A stretch of 64,000 bases of DNA, from assembly GCF_003966565.1 (NCBI RefSeq), contig NZ_AP018718.1, positions 1,116,001 through 1,180,000 of the forward strand, written 5' to 3'. The first letter of the stretch is position 1. Each line of letters opens with the position of its first letter. The stretch is from Sulfuricystis multivorans (GTDB lineage: Bacteria > Pseudomonadota > Gammaproteobacteria > Burkholderiales > Rhodocyclaceae). Made by a program: the position numbers and the translations under genes. The notes below the pieces were generated by a model. The model searched no databases. It was not told the origin of the DNA and was given only the letters and a program-made list of their open reading frames with translations. Positions 1-10,288 of this stretch are shown piece after piece.

Positions 1-681
1 ATCGTGATCCCCGTTCTCGACGAAGCAGACGGCATCGTGTCCGCATTGCAAGCGCTGCAACCGTTGCGGGCACGCGGTGGCGAGGTGATCGTCGTCGATG
101 GCGGCAGTGTGGATGCAACGCTTGAATTGGCCAGGCCACTGGCCGACCAGGCGATCAGTGCGCCCCGCGGCCGGGCGCGCCAGATGAATGCCGGGGCCGC
201 AGCGGCAAGCGGTGCGGTGCTGCTCTTTTTGCATGCCGATACTCGCTTGCCCGAGGAGGCCGACCGACTGATCCTCGATGCCTTGGCCGCGGGAAAGGGC
301 CAGTGGGGACGCTTCGATGTGGAGATAGCAGGCGATTCCCCGTGGCTCGGCGTCGTCGCCCGCATGATGAATCTGCGCTCGCGGCTGACCGGTATCGCCA
401 CCGGCGATCAGGCCATGTTCGTCTCGCGCGCAGCCTTCCTTGCGGTCGGTGGCTTTCCGGAGATCCCCTTGATGGAAGACATTGCCCTGTCGAAAGCCCT
501 GCGCCAAAGGGGGCGCCCGCTATGCCTGACGGCGCGGGCGACGACCTCGGGGCGGCGCTGGGAGACGCACGGCGTCTGGCGCACGATCCTTTTGATGTGG
601 TGGCTGCGGCTGCGCTATTTCTTCGGCGCCGATCCGCAACGACTCGCCTGCGAGTACGGCTATGTCCCCGATCGACCCTGA
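1..681 (+). CDS. Family 2 glycosyltransferase, selenodomain/arsenosugar-associated (5' partial)
   Basis: GT-A fold glycosyltransferase of the TIGR04283 type (rSAM/selenodomain-associated transferase 2). The frame is open from base 1 and reads IVIPVLDEADGI, the usual first beta strand, so only a few N-terminal residues lie outside the window. A nucleotide-binding VDGGS motif follows, then FLHADTRLP with the DxD-like metal site, TGDQAMF and the MEDIALS acceptor-site motif. About 227 residues is normal family length. It overlaps the next transferase gene by 20 nt. With ArsS and ArsM downstream, a role in adding or modifying a sugar on an arsenical is likely; the substrate is inferred from context only. 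Confidence 0.85.
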   Translation: MVIPVLDEADGIVSALQALQPLRARGGEVIVVDGGSVDATLELARPLADQAISAPRGRARQMNAGAAAASGAVLLFLHADTRLPEEADRLILDALAAGKGQWGRFDVEIAGDSPWLGVVARMMNLRSRLTGIATGDQAMFVSRAAFLAVGGFPEIPLMEDIALSKALRQRGRPLCLTARATTSGRRWETHGVWRTILLMWWLRLRYFFGADPQRLACEYGYVPDRP

Positions 682-1324
682 TGCCGGCCGCGTCGGCGTG
701 GCGATCCTCGCCCGTGCGCCGATTCCGGGCCAATGCAAGACCCGGCTGATCCCGGCTCTGGGCGCGGCGGGAGCGGCGCGACTGCAACGCTGGTTGTTGC
801 AACGCACCGTCGCGATGGCGCTGGTCGCGGATGTCGGGCCAGTCTCCCTGTGGTGCGCGGGCGATCCGCGCCATCCCGATTTCATCCAGTGCCGCGCTTA
901 CGGTGCGGTGAGCGTGCGCCATCAGCCGCAGGGCGATCTGGGGCGGCGCATGCTGGCGGCCGCGCACGCATCGGCCACGTCCTCTGGGGTGCTGGTCATC
1001 GGCACCGATTGCCCGGCGCTGACGCCGGGTTCCTTGCGCGAGGCGGCGGCGCGCTTGCAGCGACACGATGCCGTGCTCACGCCGGCAGAGGATGGCGGCT
1101 ACGTGCTGATCGGTCTGCGCGCACCGATCGCATCCGTGTTCGAGGGCATCGCCTGGGGGAGCGATGAGGTGATGGCGCAGACCCGGCAACGGCTGCGGGA
1201 GTGCGGCTGCACGTGGGAAGAATCGACGACGCTCTGGGACGTCGACCGTCCGGAAGATTTGTCGCGTCTTCTCGCCGCGTTTCCCGAAGCGATGCAGGCC
1301 ATAGGCACGGCGGTAACATTATGA
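662..1324 (+). CDS. TIGR04282/DUF2064 nucleotidyl-glycosyltransferase-like protein
   Basis: A 220-residue protein of the rSAM/selenodomain-associated transferase 1 family (DUF2064). It shows the cofactor/CobY-like N-terminus VAILARAPIPGQCKTRL, a central GTDCPALTP motif (metal and nucleotide site) and a PAEDGGYVLIGL segment. These features are typical of the GT-A-like family found next to TIGR04283 transferases. The ATG at 662 overlaps the upstream gene by 20 nt, suggesting translational coupling. It probably supplies or transfers a sugar moiety in arsenosugar formation, which is a context inference. Confidence 0.85.
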   Translation: MSPIDPDAGRVGVAILARAPIPGQCKTRLIPALGAAGAARLQRWLLQRTVAMALVADVGPVSLWCAGDPRHPDFIQCRAYGAVSVRHQPQGDLGRRMLAAAHASATSSGVLVIGTDCPALTPGSLREAAARLQRHDAVLTPAEDGGYVLIGLRAPIASVFEGIAWGSDEVMAQTRQRLRECGCTWEESTTLWDVDRPEDLSRLLAAFPEAMQAIGTAVTL

Positions 1325-1374
1325 GTCTTGCAGTCGTGATTTCCACGACGTCATGCTTTCGAGGGGGAGGGCGA

Positions 1375-1974
1375 ATGCCGGATGAAGTCGTCGGTCACAT
1401 CGATGCGGCTTTTCTGACGGAAATACGTCGTGACATGCTGCGCTTCGCCACCCTGCAATTGCGCGACGCGCAGCTCGCCGAAGACGTGGTGCAAGAAGCG
1501 ATGCTCGCCGCGCTCGACGGAGAAAAACAGTTCGCCGGCCGTTCCGCCGTGAAAACCTGGATCTTCGCGATCCTGCGCAACAAGATCGTCGATGCGATCC
1601 GCCAGAAAGCGAAGAGCGTGAATTTCAGCGCGCTGCTGCCGGAAGAGGCCGATCTGGAAGAAGCCTTCGAGGCCCAGTTCAAGCCGAACGCGCACTGGCG
1701 TCTTGAAGCCGCACCCTCGGACTGGGGTGATCCAGAAGCCGCCTTGCATCAGGAACAGTTCTGGGCAGTGTTCGAGGCCTGCCTCGAACACCTGCCGGCC
1801 AATACCGCACGTGTGTTCATGATGCGCGAGTTCCTCGAATTCGATACCGCCGAGATCTGCCGTGAGCTCGGCATTTCCACCAGCAACTGCCATGTGATCC
1901 TGCATCGCGCGCGCAATGCGCTGCGCCGCTGCCTGCAGGACAGCTGGTTTGCTTCGGGAGTCTCGTCATGCTGA
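1375..1974 (+). CDS. ECF-like RNA polymerase sigma factor
   Basis: A 199-residue group-4 sigma-70 protein. Region 2 lies near residues 15-80 (AEDVVQEAML and KTWIFAILRNKIVDAIRQ, the core-binding and -10 recognition helices). Region 4 lies near 135-190 (HLPANTARVFMMREF and an ICRELGISTSNCHVILHRAR helix-turn-helix). The ATG at 1375 is chosen because GAGGGGGAGGGCG sits just upstream; an in-frame ATG at 1321 lacks such a site. The stop overlaps the zinc-finger gene by 7 nt, the classic sigma/anti-sigma arrangement. It could control the arsenosugar genes or the GCATCC-N15-CGTC promoters found later in the window; neither target is proven. Confidence 0.88.
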   Translation: MPDEVVGHIDAAFLTEIRRDMLRFATLQLRDAQLAEDVVQEAMLAALDGEKQFAGRSAVKTWIFAILRNKIVDAIRQKAKSVNFSALLPEEADLEEAFEAQFKPNAHWRLEAAPSDWGDPEAALHQEQFWAVFEACLEHLPANTARVFMMREFLEFDTAEICRELGISTSNCHVILHRARNALRRCLQDSWFASGVSSC

Positions 1975-2168
1975 GCTGCAAGGAAGTCACCCATCTGCTC
2001 TCCGAAGGGCAGGACCGCAAGCTGTCACTGCGTGAGCGACTCGCGCTCAAGATGCACCTGGCGATGTGCAAAGGCTGCACGAACTACCGTCGGCAAATGG
2101 ATTTCCTGCATCGGGCCTGCAAACGCTACGCCGGCAAACTGCTCGACGACGGCGGTTCTGGCGAGTAA
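1968..2168 (+). CDS. Small zinc-finger (zf-HC2) anti-sigma factor
   Basis: A 66-residue soluble protein built around the HxxxCxxC zinc-binding anti-sigma motif (HLAMCKGC, residues about 30-37) with an upstream Cys at residue 4 (MLSCKEVTHLLSE). No membrane segment follows, so it is a cytoplasmic anti-sigma of the short class and not a transmembrane sensor. The start overlaps the sigma-factor stop by 7 nt, so the two are co-translated. Redox or metal control through the Cys/His cluster is typical of the family, but the signal sensed here is unknown. Confidence 0.85.
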   Translation: MLSCKEVTHLLSEGQDRKLSLRERLALKMHLAMCKGCTNYRRQMDFLHRACKRYAGKLLDDGGSGE

Positions 2169-2235
2169 GGCCAGTCTGTAAGAAATCGGCCCTGAACGCC
2201 GACCAATCGATAGTCAACCTGCGACGGAGCCGCTC

Positions 2236-3228
2236 ATGCACGATACCCTTCCCCTGCTGGTCCAGACGGATTTTCCGCCCATCCGGCGCGAACGTCTTGC
2301 CATCCTCCAGGCCAACCTCGGTTACCGCTGCAACCAGTCCTGCCGGCACTGCCATGTCGCCGCCAGTCCCAGGCGTAGCGAGGAAATGGCCTGGGAGACC
2401 ATGGAGCTGCTGCTGCGTTTTGCCGAGCAGCAGGGAATCGCGAGCCTCGACCTGACAGGTGGCGCTCCCGAGCTGAATCCTCACTTCCGTCGGCTGGTCG
2501 TCGCCGCCCGGGCGCTGGGTGTGAAGGTCATCGACCGCTGCAATCTGACCATTCTCAACGAGCCGGGACAGGAAGACCTGGCCGGGTTTCTCGCCGCCCA
2601 TGCGGTGGAGATCGTCGCTTCGCTGCCGTGCTATCTGGAAGAGAACGTCGATTTGCAGCGTGGCGACGGGGTTTTCCAGGCGAGCCTCGCCGGCTTGCGC
2701 CAGCTCAACGATCTGGGCTATGGCCTTCCCAACAGGGGGCTGACGCTGAATCTGGTCTATAACCCCCTCGGCCCCGACCTGCCGCCGGAGCAAAGCGCAC
2801 TCGAAGCGGCCTACAAGGAGCAGCTTTTGACGCGCTACGGCATCGTCTTCAACCATCTCTATGCGCTCGCCAACATGCCGATCCGCCGCTTCGGCAGCAC
2901 GCTGCTCGCGCGTGACGCATTCCACGACTACATGCGCTTGCTCAAGAGCGCGCATCGGCACGACAACCTGCCCGGCGTGATGTGCCGGACGACGATTTCC
3001 GTCGATTGGCGGGGTTTCGTCTATGACTGTGACTTCAACCAGATGCTCGGCCTGCCGCTCGGTGACTCTGCCCGGCCAGTGCATCTGTCGGAACTGCTGG
3101 AGCGGGACATCGCCGGCCGCGTCATTCGCGTCGCCGACCACTGCTACGGCTGCACGGCGGGGCAGGGCAGCAGCTGCGGCGGCGCGCTGAAAGCGGAAAC
3201 CCGGGAGGCGACATGCACGAACTCGTGA
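2236..3228 (+). CDS. arsS: Arsenosugar biosynthesis radical SAM protein ArsS
   Basis: A 330-residue radical SAM protein (TIGR04167 family). The [4Fe-4S]/SAM motif is CNQSCRHC at about residues 32-39, after LQANLGYR. DLTGGAPE follows as the SAM-contacting GGxP-like strand, and a C-terminal Cys cluster (CYGCTAGQGSSCGG) probably binds an auxiliary cluster. ArsS is thought to transfer a 5'-deoxyadenosyl group to dimethylated arsenic, giving the arsenosugar precursor. It overlaps arsM by 16 nt. Family assignment is firm; the exact product in this organism is not shown. Confidence 0.92.
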   Translation: MHDTLPLLVQTDFPPIRRERLAILQANLGYRCNQSCRHCHVAASPRRSEEMAWETMELLLRFAEQQGIASLDLTGGAPELNPHFRRLVVAARALGVKVIDRCNLTILNEPGQEDLAGFLAAHAVEIVASLPCYLEENVDLQRGDGVFQASLAGLRQLNDLGYGLPNRGLTLNLVYNPLGPDLPPEQSALEAAYKEQLLTRYGIVFNHLYALANMPIRRFGSTLLARDAFHDYMRLLKSAHRHDNLPGVMCRTTISVDWRGFVYDCDFNQMLGLPLGDSARPVHLSELLERDIAGRVIRVADHCYGCTAGQGSSCGGALKAETREATCTNS

Positions 3229-4253
3229 AGGATTACTACGGCAAGCAACTGTCGGGCACCGCCGATCTGAAAACCTCCGCCTGCTGCGATGCCTCCAGCG
3301 TGCCGGCCTGGCTGAAGCCCTTGCTGGCGAAGATCCATCCGGAAGTGCTGGAGCGCTACTACGGCTGTGGTCTCGTCTGCCCGCCGCTGCTGGAAGGCTG
3401 CCGCGTACTCGATCTCGGTAGCGGGTCCGGTCGCGACGTGTATGCGCTGGCGCAGCTCGTCGGCCGCAGGGGCGAGGTGGTCGGCGTCGATATGACCGAC
3501 GAACAGCTGGCGGTGGCCGAGCGTCATCGTGCCTGGCACGCCGAGCGCTTCGGTTTTGCCAACGTGCGTTTCCTGCATGGCTACATCGAGCGCCTCATCG
3601 AGCTCGATCTGGAACCGGCCAGCTTCGACGTCATCGTCTCCAACTGCGTGGTCAATCTGTCGCCCGATAAGGCGGCGGTGCTTGCCGGCGTCCATCGTCT
3701 GCTCAAGCCGGGCGGCGAGTTCTATTTCTCGGATGTCTATGCCGACCGGCGCGTGCCCGAGGCGGTACGTAACGACCCGGTGCTGTACGGCGAATGCCTC
3801 GGCGGCGCACTCTATTGGAACGATTTCCTGCATCTTGCGCGGGAGGCGGGCTTTGCCGATCCGCGGCTGGTCGAAGACCGGCCGCTCGACGTCACCGATC
3901 CGGAGCTTGTGCCGCGCACCGCGGGCGTGCGCTTTTTCTCGGCGACCTACCGGCTGTTCAAGCTCGACGGGCTGGAAACCGATTGCGAAGACTACGGCCA
4001 GGCCGTCATCTATCGCGGCAGCATTGCGGAACAGGCGCAGGTCTTCGCGCTCGACAAACACCACCGCATCGAAGTCGGCCGGGTTTTCCCGGTCTGCGGC
4101 AACACGTATCGCATGCTGAAGGAGAGCCGACTGGCGCCGCATTTCGACTTCATCGGCGACTTTTCGCGCCATTACGGCATTTTCGCCGGTTGCGGCAAGG
4201 ACATCCCTTTCGGCAGCCAGCCGCCAAACGAGGATCATTGCGGCTGTTGCTGA
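3213..4253 (+). CDS. arsM: Arsenite methyltransferase ArsM
   Basis: A 346-residue SAM-dependent methyltransferase. The SAM-binding glycine loop is VLDLGSGSGRDVY (about residues 67-79), followed by the acidic GVDMTDEQ strand. Cysteines typical of ArsM arsenic binding are present: a Cys pair near residue 24, SNCVVNLSP near residue 145 and GECLGGALYW near residue 190. The tail ends HCGCC. It methylates As(III) stepwise with SAM and a thiol reductant. The 16-nt overlap with arsS and the two upstream transferases make an arsenosugar operon the likely context. Length fits the arsenosugar-cluster ArsM form, which has a C-terminal extension. Confidence 0.92.
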   Translation: MHELVKDYYGKQLSGTADLKTSACCDASSVPAWLKPLLAKIHPEVLERYYGCGLVCPPLLEGCRVLDLGSGSGRDVYALAQLVGRRGEVVGVDMTDEQLAVAERHRAWHAERFGFANVRFLHGYIERLIELDLEPASFDVIVSNCVVNLSPDKAAVLAGVHRLLKPGGEFYFSDVYADRRVPEAVRNDPVLYGECLGGALYWNDFLHLAREAGFADPRLVEDRPLDVTDPELVPRTAGVRFFSATYRLFKLDGLETDCEDYGQAVIYRGSIAEQAQVFALDKHHRIEVGRVFPVCGNTYRMLKESRLAPHFDFIGDFSRHYGIFAGCGKDIPFGSQPPNEDHCGCC

Positions 4254-4327
4254 ATCGGCAGAATATTCATGAATGCCCCTCGCCTGTCCGCCGGTGCCAT
4301 CCCGAAGCCGCCGAGTTTTGGCAGCGC

Positions 4328-6695
<2,368 letters not shown>

Positions 6696-6706
6696 AGTGC
6701 ATTTCC

Positions 6707-6727
6707 GCCGTCCCGCCGCTGCCGACC
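6707..6727 (+). repeat. Degenerate copy of the dispersed intercistronic element
   Basis: GCCGTCCCGCCGCTGCCGAC lies just after the merR stop and matches the element consensus GCCGTCCCGCCAGCGCCGAC at 17 of 20 positions. As in other copies it follows a stop codon closely. With three mismatches it may be coincidental. Confidence 0.4.
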
Positions 6728-6789
6728 CAGCAAAGCGAGGCGACAGCCGGGGGGACGTCTTGAGTTCTTAAAGCAAGGAGGGTTCGGCT

Positions 6790-6815
6790 GCATCCTTTTC
6801 TACGCTGATTCGTCA
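6790..6815 (+). promoter_or_regulatory. GCATCC-N15-CGTC promoter-like motif upstream of the permease gene
   Basis: GCATCC (6790-6795), exactly 15 nt, then CGTCA (6811-6815), 36 nt from motif end-block start to the ATG at 6847. The same hexamer, spacing and CGTC block precede both mini-redoxin genes at nearly the same distance from the ATG. The layout resembles an ECF sigma promoter (variable -35, CGTC-type -10). The cognate sigma is not known; the ECF-like factor in this window is a candidate. Confidence 0.5.
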
Positions 6816-6846
6816 TCCGATTGCACTGTTTCTGGAGCTCCCTTTC

Positions 6847-7902
6847 ATGACCACACTCGTTTTGCAGATCAAGCGCTTTTCCGACCGCCAGCCTTGGCTT
6901 TTCCTCGCCGTCGCCGCTGTGCTCTGGTTTGCGCTCTACCAGACGCTGATCCCGTTTTCCGAAGCGCTGGTTGGGTTTCTTCCCGTGGCACGTGACAGCC
7001 ATCTGGGTGGCGCGTTGCAATTTTTCTTCTACGACACCCCCAAGGTGCTCTTGCTCCTGACCGGCATCGTCTTCGTGATGGGTATCGTACACACCTTCGT
7101 CTCGCCCGAACGCACACGCGCGATACTCTCCGGCAAGCGGCTCGGGCTGGGCAACGCGCTGGCGGCGAGCTTGGGCATCGTCACGCCGTTTTGCTCCTGC
7201 TCCGCCGTGCCGCTGTTCATCGGCTTTTTGCAGGCCGGCGTGCCGCTCGGCGTGACTTTTTCCTTCCTCATCTCCGCGCCGATGGTCAATGAGGTGGCGC
7301 TCGCCATGCTGTTTGGCCTGTTCGGCTGGAAGGTCGCCGCGCTCTACCTCGGGCTGGGCCTGTTGGTCGCGATCGTCGCCGGGCTGGTGATCGGTGAGTT
7401 GAAGATGGAGCGCCATCTCGAGGACTGGGTGGCGGCACTGCAAAATTCGCAGCGCGTCGCGGATGTCGAGCTGCCGCAACTGGCCTGGGGCGAACGCATC
7501 GAGCAGGGCTTCCATCACGTGCGCGAAATCGTCGGCAAGGTCTGGCCCTACATCCTCGCCGGCATCGCGCTGGGCGCGGGCATCCACGGTTATGTGCCCG
7601 AGGATTTCATGGCCTCGATCATGGGCAAGGACGCACCCTGGTGGTCGGTGCCTGCCGCCGTGGTCATCGGCGTGCCGATGTATACCAATGCTGCCGGCAT
7701 CATTCCGGTCGTCGAGGCGCTGATGGGCAAGGGCGCGGCGCTGGGCACCGTGCTCGCTTTCATGATGAGCGTGATCGCGCTGTCGGCCCCGGAAATGATC
7801 ATCCTGAGGAAGGTCTTGAAGCCCAGACTGATCGCCACCTTCGCCGGTGTGGTGTCCGCCGGCATCCTGCTGGTGGGTTACGTCTTCAATCTGGTGCTGT
7901 AA
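6847..7902 (+). CDS. ArsP/DUF318-family permease
   Basis: A 351-residue polytopic inner-membrane protein of the ArsP_1 (PF03773) permease family, with about eight to ten predicted helices. It contains the family signature TPFCSCSAVPLFIGF (Cys116, Cys118), the second-repeat MYTNAAGIIPVVEAL segment and the central SAPMVNEVALA motif. Characterised relatives export trivalent organoarsenicals; others are assigned to copper or zinc efflux, so the substrate is uncertain. It is followed at 3 nt by a thioredoxin-like lipoprotein and then a CcdA-like protein, suggesting export coupled to thiol redox chemistry. Confidence 0.85.
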   Translation: MTTLVLQIKRFSDRQPWLFLAVAAVLWFALYQTLIPFSEALVGFLPVARDSHLGGALQFFFYDTPKVLLLLTGIVFVMGIVHTFVSPERTRAILSGKRLGLGNALAASLGIVTPFCSCSAVPLFIGFLQAGVPLGVTFSFLISAPMVNEVALAMLFGLFGWKVAALYLGLGLLVAIVAGLVIGELKMERHLEDWVAALQNSQRVADVELPQLAWGERIEQGFHHVREIVGKVWPYILAGIALGAGIHGYVPEDFMASIMGKDAPWWSVPAAVVIGVPMYTNAAGIIPVVEALMGKGAALGTVLAFMMSVIALSAPEMIILRKVLKPRLIATFAGVVSAGILLVGYVFNLVL

Positions 7903-7905
7903 AGC

Positions 7906-8301
7906 ATGCGGATTGGGTGGCTTGCCGCTTTGGCGCTGATGGCTGTGTCGGTGGCGCTCGCCGGCTGCGGCCGTGAAGCGCCGGTGCCGCCTTCGCCCGG
8001 CGTCGCACTGGTCGCTAACGCCACCGCCTCGGGCTTGCCGACCATCGCCGAGTTCGGCGCCGCCGCCTGCGCTTCCTGCCGCGAGATGAAAATCGTGCTC
8101 GACAGCGTCGCGCGCAAGACGGCGGGCAAGGCCCATGTACTGGTCATCGACATCAGCAAGGACTATGAGGCGGCGCAGGCGTTCCGCATCCAGCTGATGC
8201 CGACTCAGGTCTTCTTCGACGCCAAGGGCAAGGAGATCGGCCGTCACATGGGCAAGCTTACCGAGGCCGAGATCATGGCGCGGCTGGGTTTTTCTTCATG
8301 A
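7906..8301 (+). CDS. Thioredoxin-fold lipoprotein
   Basis: A 131-residue protein with a lipobox (VALAGC, lipid-modified Cys21), so it is anchored on the periplasmic side. The thioredoxin domain has a CASC active site (Cys55/Cys58) after EFGAAACASC and the cis-Pro loop LMPTQVFF. It is probably kept reduced by the CcdA-like membrane protein encoded next (4-nt ATGA overlap). It may reduce thiols or metal-thiol adducts at the cell surface; the target is unknown. Confidence 0.87.
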   Translation: MRIGWLAALALMAVSVALAGCGREAPVPPSPGVALVANATASGLPTIAEFGAAACASCREMKIVLDSVARKTAGKAHVLVIDISKDYEAAQAFRIQLMPTQVFFDAKGKEIGRHMGKLTEAEIMARLGFSS

Positions 8302-9002
8302 CCGAAAACGAGGCGCTGATCGCTGCCTATCCGGCGACCGCAGCCGCCACGGCCCTGCTCGCGGGGCTGGTATCGTCAGTGTCGCCCTGCACGGTCGCCG
8401 CCGTGCCGCTGGTGATCGGCTACGTCGGCGGCTATGCCGGCGGCAGCCGGCGCCGTGCGATCAGCTATTCCGCCGCCTTCGCGTTCGGCATGGCGCTCGC
8501 TTTCACCGCCATCGGCCTCGCCGTCGCGCTGGCCGGTGCGATGTTCCTGCCAACGGGCGGTTTCTGGCGCTGGGCGTTGATCGTGCTGGCGCTGGCCGCC
8601 GGCATCAGCCTGCTGAGCGACAAGGGGCTGCCCGGACTGGGCAAGGCGCAGTGCGGAGCGACCGCACCTCGAACGCGACACTGGCGCGGTATGTTCGGTG
8701 CTTTCGTCACCGGTGCGCTGTCGGGTTTCGTGTTCGCGCCCTGCGCCACGCCGGTGATGGTCGGCATCCTGGCCTTGATCGGCAATCAGCAGGATGTCGT
8801 CTTCGGCACCGGGCTGATGTTGCTCTATTCGCTTGGCCACAGCGCGCTGCTCCTGGCAGCGGGCAGCTCGGTCGGTTTCGCCCAGTGGGTCGCCCGCTCG
8901 CGCTGGGCAGGACGCATCAACTGGCTATTCACCCGCGCCGCCGGCGGCCTGCTGGTCGGCTATGCGCTGTATCTCGCGGCGGAGATACTGGGTTGGCTGT
9001 GA
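8298..9002 (+). CDS. CcdA/DsbD-like transmembrane thiol-electron transporter
   Basis: A 234-residue protein with six predicted membrane helices. The two redox cysteines sit in pseudo-symmetric motifs SSVSPCTVAAVPL and FVFAPCATPVMVGIL, as in CcdA and the membrane domain of DsbD. The family moves electrons from cytoplasmic thioredoxin to periplasmic thioredoxin-like proteins. Overlap (ATGA) with the lipoprotein gene makes that protein the obvious partner. No cytochrome c maturation genes are adjacent, although many cytochromes c lie nearby. Confidence 0.85.
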   Translation: MTENEALIAAYPATAAATALLAGLVSSVSPCTVAAVPLVIGYVGGYAGGSRRRAISYSAAFAFGMALAFTAIGLAVALAGAMFLPTGGFWRWALIVLALAAGISLLSDKGLPGLGKAQCGATAPRTRHWRGMFGAFVTGALSGFVFAPCATPVMVGILALIGNQQDVVFGTGLMLLYSLGHSALLLAAGSSVGFAQWVARSRWAGRINWLFTRAAGGLLVGYALYLAAEILGWL

Positions 9003-9017
9003 GGAATCACCCCGGGA

Positions 9018-9043
9018 GCATCCTTTTTCCGTCCGCTTCGTCT
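9018..9043 (+). promoter_or_regulatory. GCATCC-N15-CGTC promoter-like motif upstream of first mini-redoxin gene
   Basis: GCATCC (9018-9023), 15-nt spacer, CGTCT (9039-9043); the ATG is at 9078. Spacing is identical to the copies at 6790 and 19600. Confidence 0.5.
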
Positions 9044-9077
9044 TCTTCAACGCCCGCAATCAAATTGGAGTCATGTC

Positions 9078-9311
9078 ATGAAAAACATCAAAGTGCTCGG
9101 CACCGGGTGTGCCAACTGCAAGACCACGCTGAAGCTGATCGAGGATGTCGCCGCCGCCAAGGGCGTGGCCGTTCAGCTCGAAAAGGTCGAAGAGCTCAAA
9201 GACATCATGAGCTACGGCGTGATGAGCACGCCGGGGGTCGTCGTCGACGGCAAGGTGGTGCACGCCGGCGGCATCCCAAGCCGCGAAAAGATCGAATCGT
9301 GGCTGGTGTGA
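9078..9311 (+). CDS. Mini-thioredoxin (TM0996/MTH895-type redox protein), copy 1
   Basis: A 77-residue soluble thioredoxin-fold protein beginning MKNIKVLGTGCANCKTT, with redox pair Cys11/Cys14 and the STPGVVVDGK cis-Pro loop. Members of this family commonly sit with ArsP-type permeases and CcdA-like proteins. A second copy at 19659-19892 differs at only three residues (D/E23, one V/I and the last residue). No signal peptide, so it is cytoplasmic. It may pass electrons to the CcdA-like protein or handle a thiol-bound metal. Confidence 0.9.
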   Translation: MKNIKVLGTGCANCKTTLKLIEDVAAAKGVAVQLEKVEELKDIMSYGVMSTPGVVVDGKVVHAGGIPSREKIESWLV

Positions 9312-9322
9312 GGAGAGCGACG

Positions 9323-9553
9323 ATGGCACCGCAAAAGAAGTTCCATCTCGTGTTTTCGCTCTTGATGGGCCTCCTGATGATCTCGCTGATGACCTTCGTC
9401 ATCACCGCCGTGAACGTCGGCTTCGCTCCGGATTTCCTCGCCCGCTGGGGCAAGGCCTTCATGGTCGCTTATGTGGTTGGCGTGCCGGTGATTTTCTTCC
9501 TGGCACCGGTCGCACGCAAAATGACCGGCAAGCTGCTCGGGATGCCGGTTTGA
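9323..9553 (+). CDS. DUF2798-type small membrane protein
   Basis: A 76-residue protein with two hydrophobic helices (about residues 8-30 and 45-65), matching the DUF2798 pattern of short two-helix inner-membrane proteins (MAPQKKFHLVFSLLMG... and FMVAYVVGVPVIFFLAP). The ATG at 9323 is preceded by GAGGAGAGCG, a strong ribosome site, 11 nt after the redoxin stop. It is probably part of the permease/redoxin transcript. No function is known for the family. Confidence 0.78.
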   Translation: MAPQKKFHLVFSLLMGLLMISLMTFVITAVNVGFAPDFLARWGKAFMVAYVVGVPVIFFLAPVARKMTGKLLGMPV

Positions 9554-9557
9554 GACA

Positions 9558-9583
9558 TGCCGTCCCGCCAGCGCCGACTTTCG
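9558..9583 (+). repeat. Dispersed intercistronic element, copy a
   Basis: TGCCGTCCCGCCAGCGCCGA followed by CTTTCG, starting 5 nt after a stop codon and ending 10 nt before the next ATG (9594). It matches copies at 12050, 20433, 24557, 31376, 39106, 43354, 56233 and, inside hypE, 58701. Confidence 0.75.
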
Positions 9584-9593
9584 AACCCCCAAC

Positions 9594-10199
9594 ATGTCCC
9601 TTGCCGAACTGCCCGACTATCTCCCTGATCCCTTGCGCCAGACAGCTCGTCCTTTGGCCATCAAGCGCCGCCAGATGCTCTGGCAGATCAATGATCCCGT
9701 GACGACGATTTTCTTCGTCCGCAGCGGGGAGCTGGATGCCGTACGCTACACGCCCGAAGGCGAAGCACTGGTAATGATTCGTGGCCAGGCGGGCGAGTTC
9801 TTCGGCGAATCCGCGCTGGCGGTCGAACGCTATCTCTGCGCGGCACAGAGCCGCAGCGATGCCGAGTTGTACGGCCTGCCCAAGACCGCCTTTCTTGCGG
9901 CATTGCAGACCGTGCCGACTTTCGCGGCGGCTTTCCTGCATACGCAGATCAAGAACGCCCGCCGCCAGTGCTCGCGTTACGAGCGGGTGCGGCTACGTCG
10001 CGCCGAGGATCGCATCGTGCATTACCTCATCACCGAAGGCGGCCTGGACGCCTGCGTGACTCTCAATGGCCCCTTGTCCGACTGGGCGGCCGAGCTGGGG
10101 CTACAACCGGAATCGCTCTATCGAGCCCTGGCGCGTTTGCGCGCCGAAGGACGCATCGAAGGCGAGGGCAACACGCTGCGTATTCGCCAGCGGAAATAG
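9594..10199 (+). CDS. Crp/Fnr-family transcription regulator
   Basis: A 201-residue regulator with an N-terminal cyclic-nucleotide-like beta roll (residues about 20-115, including RGQAGEFFGESAL) and a C-terminal winged helix (about 140-198: LSDWAAELGLQPESLYRALARLRAEG). It lacks the N-terminal Cys cluster of Fnr, so it is not an obvious [4Fe-4S] oxygen sensor; the beta roll may bind another ligand. TGAT-N4-ATCA palindromes before both rhodanese genes of the window fit this regulator class. It could control the adjacent cytochrome gene, but I see only a one-mismatch site there. Confidence 0.88.
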   Translation: MSLAELPDYLPDPLRQTARPLAIKRRQMLWQINDPVTTIFFVRSGELDAVRYTPEGEALVMIRGQAGEFFGESALAVERYLCAAQSRSDAELYGLPKTAFLAALQTVPTFAAAFLHTQIKNARRQCSRYERVRLRRAEDRIVHYLITEGGLDACVTLNGPLSDWAAELGLQPESLYRALARLRAEGRIEGEGNTLRIRQRK

Positions 10200-10288
10200 T
10201 GCGCCGCACACTGATTGCAGTCATGGCATCCCGTTCTCCCTTCCGATAAGCTCCGGGCTCCGAAAAACGAAAATGGAGGAGCCCCCCA

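Noticed and set aside
10211..10223. Fnr-type box CTGATTGCAGTCA before the pentaheme cytochrome gene
   Set aside because: One core mismatch (TGAT-N4-GTCA) and no second example; kept out of the feature list.
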